From Alteromonas halophila (GTDB lineage: Bacteria > Pseudomonadota > Gammaproteobacteria > Enterobacterales > Alteromonadaceae), in NCBI RefSeq assembly GCF_014651815.1, contig NZ_BMXP01000002.1:372001-436000 (forward strand): 64,000 nucleotides of DNA. The letters run 5' to 3'. Of this stretch, positions 19,914 to 29,572 are shown one piece after another (the stretch's first letter is position 1; each line of letters starts with the position of its first letter). Below the pieces are notes generated by a model. That model ran no database searches. It had not been told where the DNA came from and was given only the letters and a program-made list of their open reading frames with translations. The position numbers were made by a program, and so were the translations under genes.

Positions 19914-20513
19914 TCATAATGGCGGCAGTATCTCAGCCTTTTTCAGAATGACCGATTCTTTTGGCGCATGCGGGGCATTCAGGGTAATCTCATACTCGGT
20001 TTCGACCTCGGAGATGGCCTCAATCACGTCTTCGCCTTCCAGGATCGTACCAAATACCGTATAGCCCCAGTCTTTACCCGGATCGAGGCTGGTATTATCG
20101 TTGAGATTAAAAAAGAACTGCCGGGTAGCGGTATGGGGATCGTTCTGACGCGCCATGGCAATAGAATACAAGGTGTTCTTCAGGCCGTTACCGGACTCGT
20201 TAAAAATTTCGCCAAACGATACTTTTTCCTCAAGGTCAGTATTGTACCCGCCGCCCTGAACTACAAAGCCGGGGACGACACGGTGGAAAATCGTGTTGTT
20301 ATAGCTGCCGGTATCGACATAGGTCAAAAAATTGTTCACGGTGATAGGCGCGCGACGACGGTACAGTTCAACCACAATCTCGCCCATGGTGGTGGTCAGC
20401 TTAACCCTAGGGTAGTAATTATCGGGCTGGATATCCGCGCCGTCTTTTTTGTTTTTTGCTGACACTGAGGCCGTGAGCGTCAGTAACAGTGTCAGTAGCA
20501 TAATGCGAAGCAT
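19914..20513 (-). CDS. Periplasmic peptidyl-prolyl cis-trans isomerase, cyclophilin type
   Basis: The chosen ATG at 20513 has GAGGAAAG upstream and gives a 199-residue precursor with a clear signal peptide (MLRIMLLTLLLTLTASVSA). The mature part is a cyclophilin: TTMGEIVVELYRRRAPITVNNFL, YNNTIFHRVVPGFVVQGGG and a reduced QFFFNLNDN segment. Secreted cyclophilins (PpiA type) help fold envelope proteins. A longer in-frame start at 20624 would overlap rlmG and lacks a signal peptide, so it was rejected. Confidence 0.88.
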   Translation of the reverse strand: MLRIMLLTLLLTLTASVSAKNKKDGADIQPDNYYPRVKLTTTMGEIVVELYRRRAPITVNNFLTYVDTGSYNNTIFHRVVPGFVVQGGGYNTDLEEKVSFGEIFNESGNGLKNTLYSIAMARQNDPHTATRQFFFNLNDNTSLDPGKDWGYTVFGTILEGEDVIEAISEVETEYEITLNAPHAPKESVILKKAEILPPL

Positions 20514-20577
20514 AGGCTTTCCTCGTGAAAGGTGCTGGCAAGGCCGGATCACTGTTGTGATGTGCCTGCCACACAAA

Positions 20578-21756
20578 TTAACGTTTAGCTGCTCCCAAGA
20601 TAACGAACTTGTTGTGGCTTGCAAGCACTTTTACCCCGCCAAACAGGCGCTTAAGCTTGGTGTGGTAATCAAGGTGACGGTTACCGACAACGATCAGCTG
20701 GCCACCCCTGGTCAGCAGTTGTCGTGACTCACTGAACATTTGCCAGGCGATATGATCAGTAATGGTATTGTGCTGATGAAAGGGTGGGTTGCAAATTACT
20801 TTGTTTACGCTGTTTGCATGCGTCTTCAGCAGACTTTCAAGGCAGTTGCTGATATGAAAGGTACAGTCGTCTAACTGCTCAGGCAGATTGCGGCTTACGC
20901 TTTCTCTGGCACTGGCAAGCGCCATGTAGGATTCGTCCACAAAATGCACCTCTGTACCGGGTGCCATGTCCAGTGCACTGAGTCCCAGCACGCCATTTCC
21001 ACAGCCCAAATCAATCAGGGTGTCTGACGGCCTAATCTGCATATGCTCCAGCATAAAACGGGCGCCGATATCCAGCGATGTACGTGAAAACACATTCGCG
21101 TGATTGTGCATGGTCACAGTGCGCCCTGATGTAAGCGAACACTGCCAGGTGGTCGGGTAGGGAGAAGAGAGAGTCTGGGCCTTGCCCGGCGTGGCGAAAA
21201 TTAGTCGTGATTTCTTTTTCGCCAGTGAAGTGCGCGTCGTGCCAATGTACTTTTCGAACAACGCCAGTACTGACGACGTAACGCTTCTCACTTTGCCGGT
21301 AGCGACAATGACAGTGTCAGGTGTCATTACGCCAGCAAGCTGAATAAGCTGATGTTCAAGCAGCGCCAGTGTACGCGGAACACGGATAAGCACCAGTTGT
21401 GGTGAGGCTGGCAGCGGCGTCATCACCGAATGTGCACTGACCGGCGCGGTTACACGCTGGTCACTGACCTGCACGTCGTGGCCGTTTTGTGCCAGGTTCA
21501 CCGCCAGTGAGCGGTGCGAAATATGAGAATCGGAGAGCCACACTGGCGAACGGTCGGCAAACCAGCACCCCAGCGCACCAAAATCGTCATTGAAAATGAT
21601 ACACTTGCTGTGTAGCTGTGGGGCAATATTCTGCTCAACATAGTCGATCAGTAACTCATCGGCACCGTCCCACGCCTGCAGGCTTTTATGCTGCTTTTCC
21701 TGCGGATAGCGAACCAGGGTAAGGTGGCGGTTGTTTAAAGAGAATTGTGTATTCAT
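20578..21756 (-). CDS. rlmG: 23S rRNA (guanine-N2) methyltransferase RlmG
   Basis: A 392-residue duplicated methyltransferase with a degenerate N-terminal half and an active C-terminal half. The SAM site is LIDLGCGNGVLGLSAL and the catalytic motif is CNPPFHQHN. This arrangement fits RlmG/RsmC, and the N-terminus (FDDFGALGCW-like: FNDDFGALGCWFADRSP) matches RlmG, which methylates G1835 of 23S rRNA. The start at 21756 (MNTQFSLNNRHL) was preferred over an upstream TTG. It is divergent from alkB, 30 bases apart. Confidence 0.88.
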   Translation of the reverse strand: MNTQFSLNNRHLTLVRYPQEKQHKSLQAWDGADELLIDYVEQNIAPQLHSKCIIFNDDFGALGCWFADRSPVWLSDSHISHRSLAVNLAQNGHDVQVSDQRVTAPVSAHSVMTPLPASPQLVLIRVPRTLALLEHQLIQLAGVMTPDTVIVATGKVRSVTSSVLALFEKYIGTTRTSLAKKKSRLIFATPGKAQTLSSPYPTTWQCSLTSGRTVTMHNHANVFSRTSLDIGARFMLEHMQIRPSDTLIDLGCGNGVLGLSALDMAPGTEVHFVDESYMALASARESVSRNLPEQLDDCTFHISNCLESLLKTHANSVNKVICNPPFHQHNTITDHIAWQMFSESRQLLTRGGQLIVVGNRHLDYHTKLKRLFGGVKVLASHNKFVILGAAKR

Positions 21757-21786
21757 GGTCACCAATTACAATGTGGAGTGAACAGC

Positions 21787-22407
21787 ATGCAGATGTCGCT
21801 GTTTTCAGATCCGGCACCAGCTTCGCAGTCGTCTGTCAGACTGCCATTGCCTGATGCAGACGTGCAGTATTATCCGCGCTGGCTGACCCAAGCGCAAGCC
21901 ACCGCATTACAGCATGAGCTTGAAACAACGCTGCCCTGGCGTCAGGATACGGTGCATCTGTTTGGTAAAACCATGCCGATTCCGCGATTGCAGTCATGGC
22001 ACGGCGATCCTGGCTGTGAATATGGCTATTCGGGCATGCGCCTGTCACCGAGTGCTTGGACAGAGGCCCTTACGACGCTGCGTGAACGCTGCCAGCGTAC
22101 TACCGGCTGCCCGTTTAACAGCGTGCTGGCAAACTGGTATCGGGATGGCGCCGACAGTATGAGTCTGCATGCCGACGATGAACCGGAGCTGGGGCCTGAT
22201 CCTGTGATCGCCTCTGTCTCTCTGGGGGAAGCCCGGCCCTTTATATTCAAGCACAAGCACAGCAAAGAGCGCATTACTCAGGTACTTGAGCACGGCAGTC
22301 TGCTTGTCATGGGGCACGGGACACAAGCACATTACCTGCATGGGATAAATAAAAGCCGAAAGTTACTGAGCAGCAGAATTAATCTGACTTTCCGATACCT
22401 TCGCTGA
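21787..22407 (+). CDS. Alpha-ketoglutarate-dependent dioxygenase, AlkB family (DNA/RNA repair)
   Basis: The 206-residue product is of the short bacterial AlkB group related to human ALKBH2/3. It has PRLQSWHGDPG, YGYSGMRL, NSVLANWYRDGADSMSLHADDE (the iron-binding H-x-D here is HAD) and a distal histidine in MGHGTQAHYLHGI. The RKLLSSRINLTFR tail holds the 2-oxoglutarate-binding arginines. Such enzymes reverse 1-methyladenine and 3-methylcytosine. The start at 21787 is supported by GTGGAG. It differs from E. coli AlkB, and no ada gene is adjacent. Confidence 0.87.
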   Translation: MQMSLFSDPAPASQSSVRLPLPDADVQYYPRWLTQAQATALQHELETTLPWRQDTVHLFGKTMPIPRLQSWHGDPGCEYGYSGMRLSPSAWTEALTTLRERCQRTTGCPFNSVLANWYRDGADSMSLHADDEPELGPDPVIASVSLGEARPFIFKHKHSKERITQVLEHGSLLVMGHGTQAHYLHGINKSRKLLSSRINLTFRYLR

Positions 22408-22417
22408 GGAGCAAAAA

Positions 22418-22744
22418 GTGGAAAATGTAAAACAGTTTATTCAGGACACCCTGACAAGTGAACTGTCACCGGTATTGCTTGAGGTGACAGACGAAAGCTA
22501 TATGCACAATGTACCGGAAGGCGCGCAGTCGCATTTTAAGGTAACGGTTGTCAGCGAACATTTTACTGGCAGTCGGCTGATTGCCCGGCACCGTCAGGTA
22601 AACGGCCTGCTCAGTGAGGCACTTGAAGGACCGGTACATGCACTGGCGCTGCATACCTTTACACCACAGGAGTGGGAGAAGCGCGGCGGGCAGGCCACAG
22701 CGTCTCCGGCCTGTCTGGGTGGCAGTCGCCTCGACAACCGGTAG
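22418..22744 (+). CDS. bolA: BolA family protein
   Basis: A GTG start behind GAGGA gives 108 residues. The BolA fold signature is clear: LLEVTDESYMHNVPEGAQSH, then FKVTVVSEHFTGSRLIARHR with the conserved histidines that share iron-sulfur clusters with monothiol glutaredoxins. The tail ASPACLGGSR is the normal BolA ending, so the gene is full length. It starts 10 bases after the alkB-type gene and may be co-transcribed with it. Confidence 0.9.
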   Translation: MENVKQFIQDTLTSELSPVLLEVTDESYMHNVPEGAQSHFKVTVVSEHFTGSRLIARHRQVNGLLSEALEGPVHALALHTFTPQEWEKRGGQATASPACLGGSRLDNR

Positions 22745-22749
22745 CGTCG

Positions 22750-23331
22750 GTGCCTGACCAGATCCAGGGGGCCTCGACCTCGCAACTGCACCGTACCTGC
22801 GCGATCATTCGACAGGACCCCTTTCGCATGCGTTGCCTGCGTGCAGTCCGGGAGCTTTCGCTGCCGGACTGGTTTATTGCTGCGGGCTTTGTGCGCAATG
22901 CCATATGGGATGCGCTGCATGAGCAGTCTTCCACGCCTTTAAATGATGTCGATCTGGTTTATTATGATAAAGACAATGTCAGCAGAGACAGTGAAATGCG
23001 TTTACAGGAAAGGCTGACATCCCTGTGCCCTGACGCAGTCTGGCAGGTGAAGAATCAGGCGCGAATGCATACAAAATACGGACGAGCCCCTTATACCGAC
23101 TGCAGCGATGCGATTGCTCACTGGATAGAGCTGCCCACCTGCGTTGGCGTGCGATTACAGCCAGATGATGGGTTACTGGTGTGCGCACCATTCGGACTAA
23201 GTGCTGTTTTTTCACTGCAGGTGGCGATCAATCCACGTTATCCGCAACCGGCCGTTTTTCGGCAGCGTGTAAAGCAGAAAAACTGGCAGGCAAACTGGCC
23301 GCAACTGCACATCGTCTCAGCACAAGCCTGA
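22750..23331 (+). CDS. Nucleotidyltransferase family protein (NTP_transf_6/DUF925-like)
   Basis: The core reads DWFIAAGFVRNAIWD, then LNDVDLVYYD, the G-x-x-R-N and D-x-D pattern of a small nucleotidyltransferase family. A later stretch APFGLSAVFSLQVAINP and the closing KQKNWQANWPQL are typical of that family. I chose the GTG at 22750 (193 residues) because it matches the usual length and lies just past bolA. Another GTG at 22672 would overlap the 3' end of bolA by 73 bases. Substrate unknown. Confidence 0.78.
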   Translation: MPDQIQGASTSQLHRTCAIIRQDPFRMRCLRAVRELSLPDWFIAAGFVRNAIWDALHEQSSTPLNDVDLVYYDKDNVSRDSEMRLQERLTSLCPDAVWQVKNQARMHTKYGRAPYTDCSDAIAHWIELPTCVGVRLQPDDGLLVCAPFGLSAVFSLQVAINPRYPQPAVFRQRVKQKNWQANWPQLHIVSAQA

Positions 23332-23487
23332 CCATCCGAGGCGCCGATTATCGCAGCCGTTGCGGTATTAATCGTAGTATGGGCCAGTCATCAATGACGG
23401 GCTGTTATCATAATGTAACTAAAGGATTGAAAAGCCAGTAGTATGCTTTTCAATGCGCAGATATACACAAGGACAGGGGAAAAACAC

Positions 23488-24243
23488 ATGTGGCTTGCGC
23501 CTTCCCGCCGGAGCGGCGTCATCAGAAAAATGCTACGTATACTAGTAACGCTGTGCATCAGCTTTCCTCTGACTGCTCAGGCTGCACAACCGGTGCTGCA
23601 AAGCTCGGTGTCGCCGGAGTTTCCTGATGGCCTGCACGCAAAATACCTTCGTTATATAGCGCAAAAAATGGACAGTGACCTGGCTATCTACCCCATGCCG
23701 TTTGCCCGTCGTATTGATGCACTGAAGCAGGGGGAAATCGATATCATGGTAGGGCTTAAAAACGCCTACGAAGAGGACGGCTTTGTGTATTTAAAGCCAG
23801 CCTATGAAGACCTTAGAAATACCTACTTTATTCGTGCAGATCATGGCGAAACCCTGCAATCGGCGAAGGATCTGTCTTCACTGGTTGTCGGGGTGACGAT
23901 TGATAATCCGGCATCGATGCTGGACCTGAAAGGCATGTACCGGGCGGTGGTCCGGGTATCCAGTCTGCGGCAAAAAATTCAGTTGCTGCATTTAGGCCGA
24001 ATCGATGCGTTTACACACTTTGAAAGTAGCACCCGTCTTGAACTTAGGGAGCTGGGGCTGGATGACGAAATTATTGTTGCAGACTATCAGCCAGGAAAAA
24101 TACGCAGCTATTATGTTGGCCTGAGTAAACAGTCAGACTTCTACCCGGACCGACAAAAGCTCAACCGGATTATTGAGCAGGGTGTTGCCAACGGCGATTT
24201 CGCCGCCCTTCGCCGTGCCCATGAAAACGCCGCTCAGCCGTAG
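23488..24243 (+). CDS. Periplasmic solute-binding protein, SBP_bac_3 type
   Basis: The start at 23488 follows AGGGGAAAAACAC and gives 251 residues. A later ATG at 23530 would start right at the hydrophobic signal segment (LRILVTLCISFPLTAQA), so either is possible. The mature part is a two-lobed type 3 binding protein: YPMPFARRIDALKQGEIDIMVG and VGVTIDNPASMLDL are typical. No ABC transporter genes are adjacent. Orphan proteins of this group in Alteromonadales often accompany sensory systems, but the ligand (perhaps an amino acid) is unknown. Confidence 0.75.
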   Translation: MWLAPSRRSGVIRKMLRILVTLCISFPLTAQAAQPVLQSSVSPEFPDGLHAKYLRYIAQKMDSDLAIYPMPFARRIDALKQGEIDIMVGLKNAYEEDGFVYLKPAYEDLRNTYFIRADHGETLQSAKDLSSLVVGVTIDNPASMLDLKGMYRAVVRVSSLRQKIQLLHLGRIDAFTHFESSTRLELRELGLDDEIIVADYQPGKIRSYYVGLSKQSDFYPDRQKLNRIIEQGVANGDFAALRRAHENAAQP

Positions 24244-24282
24244 CTACGCGCCTGCGGCGATATGGCAACAGGTAGGCCGGTT

Positions 24283-24573
24283 TCAGGGGGCGCGCATGAC
24301 ACGTAAAAACCAGCCAACAAACACAGACACCAGTAACCCAAAAAAACCAATACTGACAGTAATAAAAAGCAGGTGACCAGAAAAATCGACGTTTTCGCCG
24401 GTGCGTTCACTGATGAGTACGCCTGAGGCCTGAAAAATGTATAGCGCAGCAATACTGAGCAGTAAAATTACCGCGCTTGACATAAGCGTTGCACCCCAGA
24501 AAGATTTCGGGGCAAACCAATGAATGATAAAGGCAACAACGACGGCCAGGCCGGTGAGTAAATAAGGGACCAC
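24283..24573 (-). CDS. Small membrane protein, 96 residues
   Basis: A GTG start behind AGGAG gives a product with three predicted membrane helices: YLLTGLAVVVAFIIHWF, SAVILLLSIAALYIFQA and LLFITVSIGFFGLLVSVFVGWFL (the last in two parts). Charged loop SERTGENVD separates the second and third. I do not recognise the family. It is convergent with the solute-binding protein gene and divergent from the SulP gene. Confidence 0.65.
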   Translation of the reverse strand: MVPYLLTGLAVVVAFIIHWFAPKSFWGATLMSSAVILLLSIAALYIFQASGVLISERTGENVDFSGHLLFITVSIGFFGLLVSVFVGWFLRVMRAP

Positions 24574-24796
24574 GCATACTCCTGTGAAAGTGCAACTGGG
24601 TGTCTACAGGCGCGTATTATTGCTGAGTCGGCAGGGAATTAAAACCATCATACGCGTTACCAATCCCCCAGGCTGGCTCATCAGTGCCTCACTGATATAT
24701 CTGCATTGTGCCTTTTTACAATCTGTTAAAAGACTTAAATTTCGTTTGGTGATAGAATCGCCGCCCGATTTTTAACCAACAAACACTTGGAAAAGC

Positions 24797-26362
24797 ATGT
24801 TTGACATCATCACCAATAAAGACAGCAACGTCAAAAATGATGTGCTGTCCGGAATAACGGTTGCGCTGGCACTGGTCCCCGAAGCGGTCGCCTTTGCCTT
24901 TGTTGCCGGTGTAGAGCCGATGGTCGGTCTCTATGCGGCCTTTTTCATGGGCCTGATCACCTCGGCAATCGGTGGCCGGCCGGGTATGATCTCCGGGGCG
25001 ACCGGTGCCATGGCCGTGGTCATGGTCGCGCTGGTTGCTCAGCACGGCGTACAGTATTTATTCGCCGCCGTACTCGTAGCCGGGTTATTACAGATATTGT
25101 GTGGTGTGTTCAGGCTGGGGAAATTTATCCGTCTGGTGCCCTACCCAGTCATGCTGGGCTTCGTAAACGGTCTGGCGATTGTGATTTTCCTGGCGCAACT
25201 GGGGCAGTTCAAAGTTATTGATGCGGCCGGTGAACTGACCTGGATGCAGGGCACCATGCTTTACTGGATGTTAGGGCTGGTGGCGCTGACCATGGCTATC
25301 ATTTACCTGCTGCCTAAGCTGACTACCGCCGTACCGGCGTCGCTGGTTGCTATTGTAACGGTTACGTTGCTGGTTCATGGCCTCGATCTGGAAGCGCGTA
25401 CGGTACTGGATTTTGTGCGCGATCTGCTGCCAGCCGGACAAAAAGAGAATGCCACCCTGGCCGGGGAACTGCCGTCGTTCTCTGTACCCATGGTGCCCTT
25501 CACCTGGGAAACGCTGATGATTGTGCTGCCAACCTCGGTGATCCTGTGTCTGGTGGGCCTGATTGAATCACTGCTGACGCTGTCGCTGATTGATGAAATG
25601 ACCGATACCCGTGGCCGCGGTAACAAAGAGTGTGTAGGTCAGGGTGTTGCCAATACCGTTAACGGTTTCTTCGGTGGAATGGGCGGTTGTGCCATGATTG
25701 GTCAGAGTATGATCAATATTAATTCCGGCGGTCGCGGACGCTTATCCGGGATCACGGCGGCGCTGGTTTTACTGGGCTTTATTCTGTTTGCTGCACCGCT
25801 GATTGAAATGATCCCGCTGGCCGCCCTGGTCGGTGTAATGTTTGTGGTTGTGATTGCAACCTTCGAATGGGCGTCGTTCAGAATTATCCGTGGTGTGAAC
25901 AAAGAAGATGCGTTTGTGTTGTTTCTGGTTACTGCGGTCACCGTTGCAGCCGACCTGGCCATTGCGGTGGTAGTGGGTGTAATCGTGTCAGCGCTGGTAT
26001 TTGCCTGGAAGCATGCGACGCACATTGCGGCGAAGTCACGGATTGATGATGACGGCTGGAAGGTTTATCACCTGGAAGGACCGCTGTTCTTTGGCTCTGT
26101 GTCGCATTTCAGAGATCTGTTCGATGTTGCTAATGATCCGACGGATGTGGTTATCGATTTTGAAGAGTCGCGGATATGGGACTCGTCGGGCGTTGATGCG
26201 CTGGACTCGCTGGCCGATAAATATGAGCAGAACGGCAAGAAGCTACATATTCGTCATATCAGCAAAGAGTGCCGGTCGCTGTTGCGCAAAGCGGATAAGT
26301 TTGTGGAAATCAACGTTAACGAAGATCCGCGCTACCGGGTTGCCACCGATGAGCTTGGATAA
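24797..26362 (+). CDS. SulP family anion permease with STAS domain
   Basis: The 521-residue product has about 10-12 membrane helices beginning [20 protein letters not shown], the start typical of SulP carriers, and [17 protein letters not shown] in the second half of the first repeat. The cytoplasmic STAS domain occupies ~420-521, with the [11 protein letters not shown] loop that in related proteins holds a regulatory serine. SulP proteins carry sulfate, bicarbonate, chloride or dicarboxylates. The substrate cannot be fixed here, and no carbonic anhydrase or sulfate-assimilation gene is adjacent. Confidence 0.9.
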   Translation: MFDIITNKDSNVKNDVLSGITVALALVPEAVAFAFVAGVEPMVGLYAAFFMGLITSAIGGRPGMISGATGAMAVVMVALVAQHGVQYLFAAVLVAGLLQILCGVFRLGKFIRLVPYPVMLGFVNGLAIVIFLAQLGQFKVIDAAGELTWMQGTMLYWMLGLVALTMAIIYLLPKLTTAVPASLVAIVTVTLLVHGLDLEARTVLDFVRDLLPAGQKENATLAGELPSFSVPMVPFTWETLMIVLPTSVILCLVGLIESLLTLSLIDEMTDTRGRGNKECVGQGVANTVNGFFGGMGGCAMIGQSMININSGGRGRLSGITAALVLLGFILFAAPLIEMIPLAALVGVMFVVVIATFEWASFRIIRGVNKEDAFVLFLVTAVTVAADLAIAVVVGVIVSALVFAWKHATHIAAKSRIDDDGWKVYHLEGPLFFGSVSHFRDLFDVANDPTDVVIDFEESRIWDSSGVDALDSLADKYEQNGKKLHIRHISKECRSLLRKADKFVEINVNEDPRYRVATDELG

Positions 26363-26408
26363 TAAGCACACTGTGGTACAAACCGCATAAGGTAAAAGTG
26401 GAAACAAG

Positions 26409-26432
26409 AAAGGGGCCAGAACGGCCCCTTTC
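26409..26432. terminator. Terminator between the SulP gene and dsbA
   Basis: AAGGGGCC and GGCCCCTT form a stem around AGAAC, extended by A/T pairs on both sides (AAGAA left, TTCTT right). It serves the SulP transcript and, read in reverse, dsbA. Confidence 0.8.
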
Positions 26433-26443
26433 TTATGCATGAC

Positions 26444-26459
26444 TGTGAGTCACCTCACA
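26444..26459. promoter_or_regulatory. Perfect CRP-type palindrome in a convergent gap
   Basis: TGTGA-N6-TCACA occurs exactly (spacer GTCACC). It lies between the SulP terminator and the 3' end of dsbA, where no promoter is expected, so a regulatory role is doubtful. It could be chance, part of a structured 3' end, or a decoy site. Confidence 0.3.
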
Positions 26460-26473
26460 ACTGCCTGTAGCGG

Positions 26474-27106
26474 TTACTGGTTTGACAACCAGACAATCAG
26501 GTTAACCATATCATCCTGGGTCATTTCGCGGGTAAACACCGGCATATATTTGCCATTGATAATAAACGTCGGCACGCCGTTTAAGTGCGAACGGTAGTCG
26601 TCGATCATTTTCTGGTTTTTCTTCACCATGCTGTTCACGCCGAAGCTGGATGCCAGCTTGTCGAATTCAGCCGTGTCGACACCGTTGACAGCAAAAATAC
26701 TGCGCAAATCTTTCATGCCGGTAACCGACGCGCGCTGCTCGTGGATGTAATTGAAAATCGCTGCATTAAGCTTTTCACTCTGCTTAAGTGCACGACCAAT
26801 CATCATCGCTTTGGTGGCATCATCCTGAACGGCCTGGCCACCGCCTACCCGCATAAAATTCACATGGACTTTATTGAACCGGGTATTGTCACCCATGTTG
26901 TTTTTTATCTGGGCGACAATGGGTTCAAAGTTGTAGCAGTGCGGGCACCAGAACGAAAAGTACTCGGTGATGGTTGGCTTGTCGGTCGCGTCTTCATCCA
27001 ATACTTTATAGTGTGTTCCTTTTTCCCATTTCGCACCCTGTTCCTGGGCACAGGCCTGTAATGGTAATAACAGCGCCATGATGAGCAATACGGCAAACTT
27101 TTTCAT
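26474..27106 (-). CDS. dsbA: Thiol:disulfide interchange protein DsbA
   Basis: The 210-residue precursor has a signal peptide ending PLQACA and a thioredoxin fold with the active site CPHC at 54-57 (FSFWCPHCYNFEP). The cis-proline loop is GVPTFIING. It oxidises cysteine pairs in the periplasm and is recycled by DsbB (not in the window). The LQAC string could hint at lipidation, but the residue before the last alanine is unusual for a lipobox, so ordinary cleavage is more likely. Confidence 0.92.
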   Translation of the reverse strand: MKKFAVLLIMALLLPLQACAQEQGAKWEKGTHYKVLDEDATDKPTITEYFSFWCPHCYNFEPIVAQIKNNMGDNTRFNKVHVNFMRVGGGQAVQDDATKAMMIGRALKQSEKLNAAIFNYIHEQRASVTGMKDLRSIFAVNGVDTAEFDKLASSFGVNSMVKKNQKMIDDYRSHLNGVPTFIINGKYMPVFTREMTQDDMVNLIVWLSNQ

Positions 27107-27280
27107 GTGACGAACTTTCCTCAGTCAATCTGAATTAAAACGATTTGAGCCTACCACAGAGAAAAGGGCGCGCCTAGCGTCTATATCTACGCAGTCGGGG
27201 CGTTTGCCGCAGAGAGCAACGGGTACACCACGGCGAGCGACATCGGTGACACAGCGACCGCAGCAGCGGCCGCAACAGGT

Positions 27281-29212
27281 TTAGAGGGTATAGGATAAGG
27301 TCAGACGTGCGCGCCGCCGTTCACCAGCATAGCCCACAATATCCTCATAATCGGTATCCAGTGCATTATCAATGCGCAAGGCCAGCTGCCAGGCAGGGCT
27401 TAGCGTATAACGAATGTTGACCGATGCCAGCGTGTAAGGCCTGAGTGCGATGCGACGGGCAGACTGAGGATAAGGGGGATAAAACATATCCTGACGGCTG
27501 CCGGTATAGCTGAGTTTGAGGTAGGTGCTCAGCTTTTCAACACCCAGGTCAGAGCGCAGACTCAGTGCGCCCTGGTGCCTGGCCCGGCGCAGCTCGGCCA
27601 GCGTGCTGTTGCCGCTTTGCTCATCTGCATCCAGGTAGGTATAACTCACACGCAATGTCGCCAGGCTGGTGGCATAATCCAGGCTGCCTTCAAGCCCACG
27701 CCGGTGACTGTCGAAACGCGCATTCTGTGCGGTTGCACTACCTAGTGCGGGCACAAATACGTATCCCAGGATCTCATCGGTAAGTGTTGTATCAAAGGCG
27801 CTGATACTGATATCGGTATCGCTGACCTGCGTTCGCACCCCTACTTCCCATTCGCGGCTGGTTTCGACGTTAAGATCAGGGTTGCCCACGAAGCTGCCGG
27901 GAAAATAGCCAAATCGCTCTGTGAAGGTTGGCGTTTTCACCGCCTGCCCGACACTGACAAACAGTGCCGTGGCCCGACTGACATCCCAGGTGAGGCCTGC
28001 CCGGTAACTTACTGCATCGTCGTACTCGCTGTTATCGTCATAGCGGGCGCTCAGAGAGGTATGCCAGTCGGTAACCGGCGAGCCGGCCACCTCGGCAAAC
28101 AGCGCACGTGTGGTATCGTGACGGGTCTGGTTGGGATCGCCAAAATTAACCGGGCCGCGCTGTTCAAACTCGCGGCGCTGATAGTCGAGGCCGGCGGCGA
28201 CCTGCCAGGTATCAGACACATCGTAACGATTGAGCCAGGTCAGTTGCTGGCGCCGGCCTGTGGTGCCACCCGCGTCAGCCTGCGCGACACGGTTATCGTT
28301 TTTGTCCTGATGGTACTGCCAGCTCAGCTCACCTGAATAATCGCTGTTGACCGGCGTGTAGCGCCAGCGCACGTTACTGGTGAGTTGCGTACCATCAGTC
28401 ACATTGTCGGAGTCGGCAGGCAGGCCGGTATTAACCGAGTCAATGCTGTCATAGTCATTCTGGTAGTCGGTATAGCGCAGGCGCCAGTCGAAGGCATGCT
28501 CCGGCGACAAGGCGTAGGAAAACGCTGCGCCAGCGGTCAGGTTTTCATAGCCATCGTCTTCCGTGCCGGTGCGCGCAACATTGTCACCGTCGGTTTCAAA
28601 CCGGTTGAGGTAGCCACGGAAGGCCAGTTCATCATTGCCGGTTGCGACATTGAGCGCGGCCTGCGTTGTATTCCGGGAACCTGCGCCGACCCGGCCACTT
28701 ACGTGTGTTTGCCCGTCCTCGGTTGAGGCTGACAGGGTGGTAATACTTAGCACACCGCCAATTGCGCCACTGCCCCACAGTGCACTCTGCGGGCCTCGTA
28801 GCAATTCTATGCTGGCAATATTAGCGGTGGTTAAATGGGCCAGATCAAGCAGACTACCCTGGCCAATATCGTTGGCGACGACGCCATCTATCAGTACCAG
28901 CAGATGGTTAGACTCACTGCCGCGCAGACGGATTTCGGTCAGTGCGCCAGGGCTGCCGGACTGCGCAATACTCACGCCGGGTAAACCGCGCAGTAAATCA
29001 GTAACCTGTATTGCGCCACTGGCTGTGATGTCCTCACGTGTCAGTAGCGTGCGCGCTGCCGCCAGTTGTGCCCCCGGCAGGGCCAGGCGCGAACCGTTTA
29101 CGGTAATGTGCTCGAAGTGTGATTCGGTTGGGGCAGCGATAGCAGGTTGCAAAAACGCGCAGCCCGCCAGGGCAGCAATACCCGCTGCCTTGTAAAAGGT
29201 CGTATTTGTCAT
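27281..29212 (-). CDS. btuB: TonB-dependent vitamin B12 receptor
   Basis: A 643-residue outer-membrane receptor. A signal peptide (to ~residue 26) is followed by the TonB box EHITVNGSR. The plug domain has LLRGLPGVSIAQSG and GSESNHLLVLIDGV, as in BtuB, and the 22-strand barrel ends in SYTL. The assignment to cobalamin is strongly supported by the cobalamin riboswitch immediately upstream. No btuCDF or cobalamin biosynthesis genes are adjacent. The 174 bases between it and dsbA hold nothing I can name. Confidence 0.92.
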   Translation of the reverse strand: MTNTTFYKAAGIAALAGCAFLQPAIAAPTESHFEHITVNGSRLALPGAQLAAARTLLTREDITASGAIQVTDLLRGLPGVSIAQSGSPGALTEIRLRGSESNHLLVLIDGVVANDIGQGSLLDLAHLTTANIASIELLRGPQSALWGSGAIGGVLSITTLSASTEDGQTHVSGRVGAGSRNTTQAALNVATGNDELAFRGYLNRFETDGDNVARTGTEDDGYENLTAGAAFSYALSPEHAFDWRLRYTDYQNDYDSIDSVNTGLPADSDNVTDGTQLTSNVRWRYTPVNSDYSGELSWQYHQDKNDNRVAQADAGGTTGRRQQLTWLNRYDVSDTWQVAAGLDYQRREFEQRGPVNFGDPNQTRHDTTRALFAEVAGSPVTDWHTSLSARYDDNSEYDDAVSYRAGLTWDVSRATALFVSVGQAVKTPTFTERFGYFPGSFVGNPDLNVETSREWEVGVRTQVSDTDISISAFDTTLTDEILGYVFVPALGSATAQNARFDSHRRGLEGSLDYATSLATLRVSYTYLDADEQSGNSTLAELRRARHQGALSLRSDLGVEKLSTYLKLSYTGSRQDMFYPPYPQSARRIALRPYTLASVNIRYTLSPAWQLALRIDNALDTDYEDIVGYAGERRRARLTLSYTL

Positions 29213-29279
29213 TGTGTGTTCCCGTTTGGCACTCCACCCGAGTGCGTGACGTAAAAAAATGTGTCGAATGACACCTGAT

Positions 29280-29470
29280 GGGTGGCCGGTATCCGGGCTC
29301 GCGAACGCAGGTGCGCTATTTCCGCCTTCCCAGGCTGATATCTGGCACAGGGTTACCTGTGCGGTTTATCGGCCCAGTGACTGTCTGGCGACTGGAAATA
29401 AAGAGGTGACTCTTCGCTTACCGTTGCGGGGGCAGCGTCAGTTTTTCACTGACTTCCCGTTTAACTCATA
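29280..29470 (-). promoter_or_regulatory. Cobalamin riboswitch upstream of btuB
   Basis: Read on the reverse strand, the segment shows the conserved order of the adenosylcobalamin aptamer: AACGGGAAGTC, then GCTGCCCCCGCAACGGTAA, then CCAGTC...GCCAGA, then CACTGGG, GGGAAGGCGG and finally GAGCCCGGATACCGGCC. It sits in the btuB leader, about 70 bases before the start codon. Cobalamin binding is expected to lower btuB expression. Confidence 0.93.
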
Positions 29471-29572
29471 AAATGAGCACCACAACCGCGGCTGAGTATA
29501 CCTGCAGTAACGGCATTATGAAATTGTCAGGTAGTTATAAGGTATTGATAAAAAAGGTTGCGTAGAGGCGGA

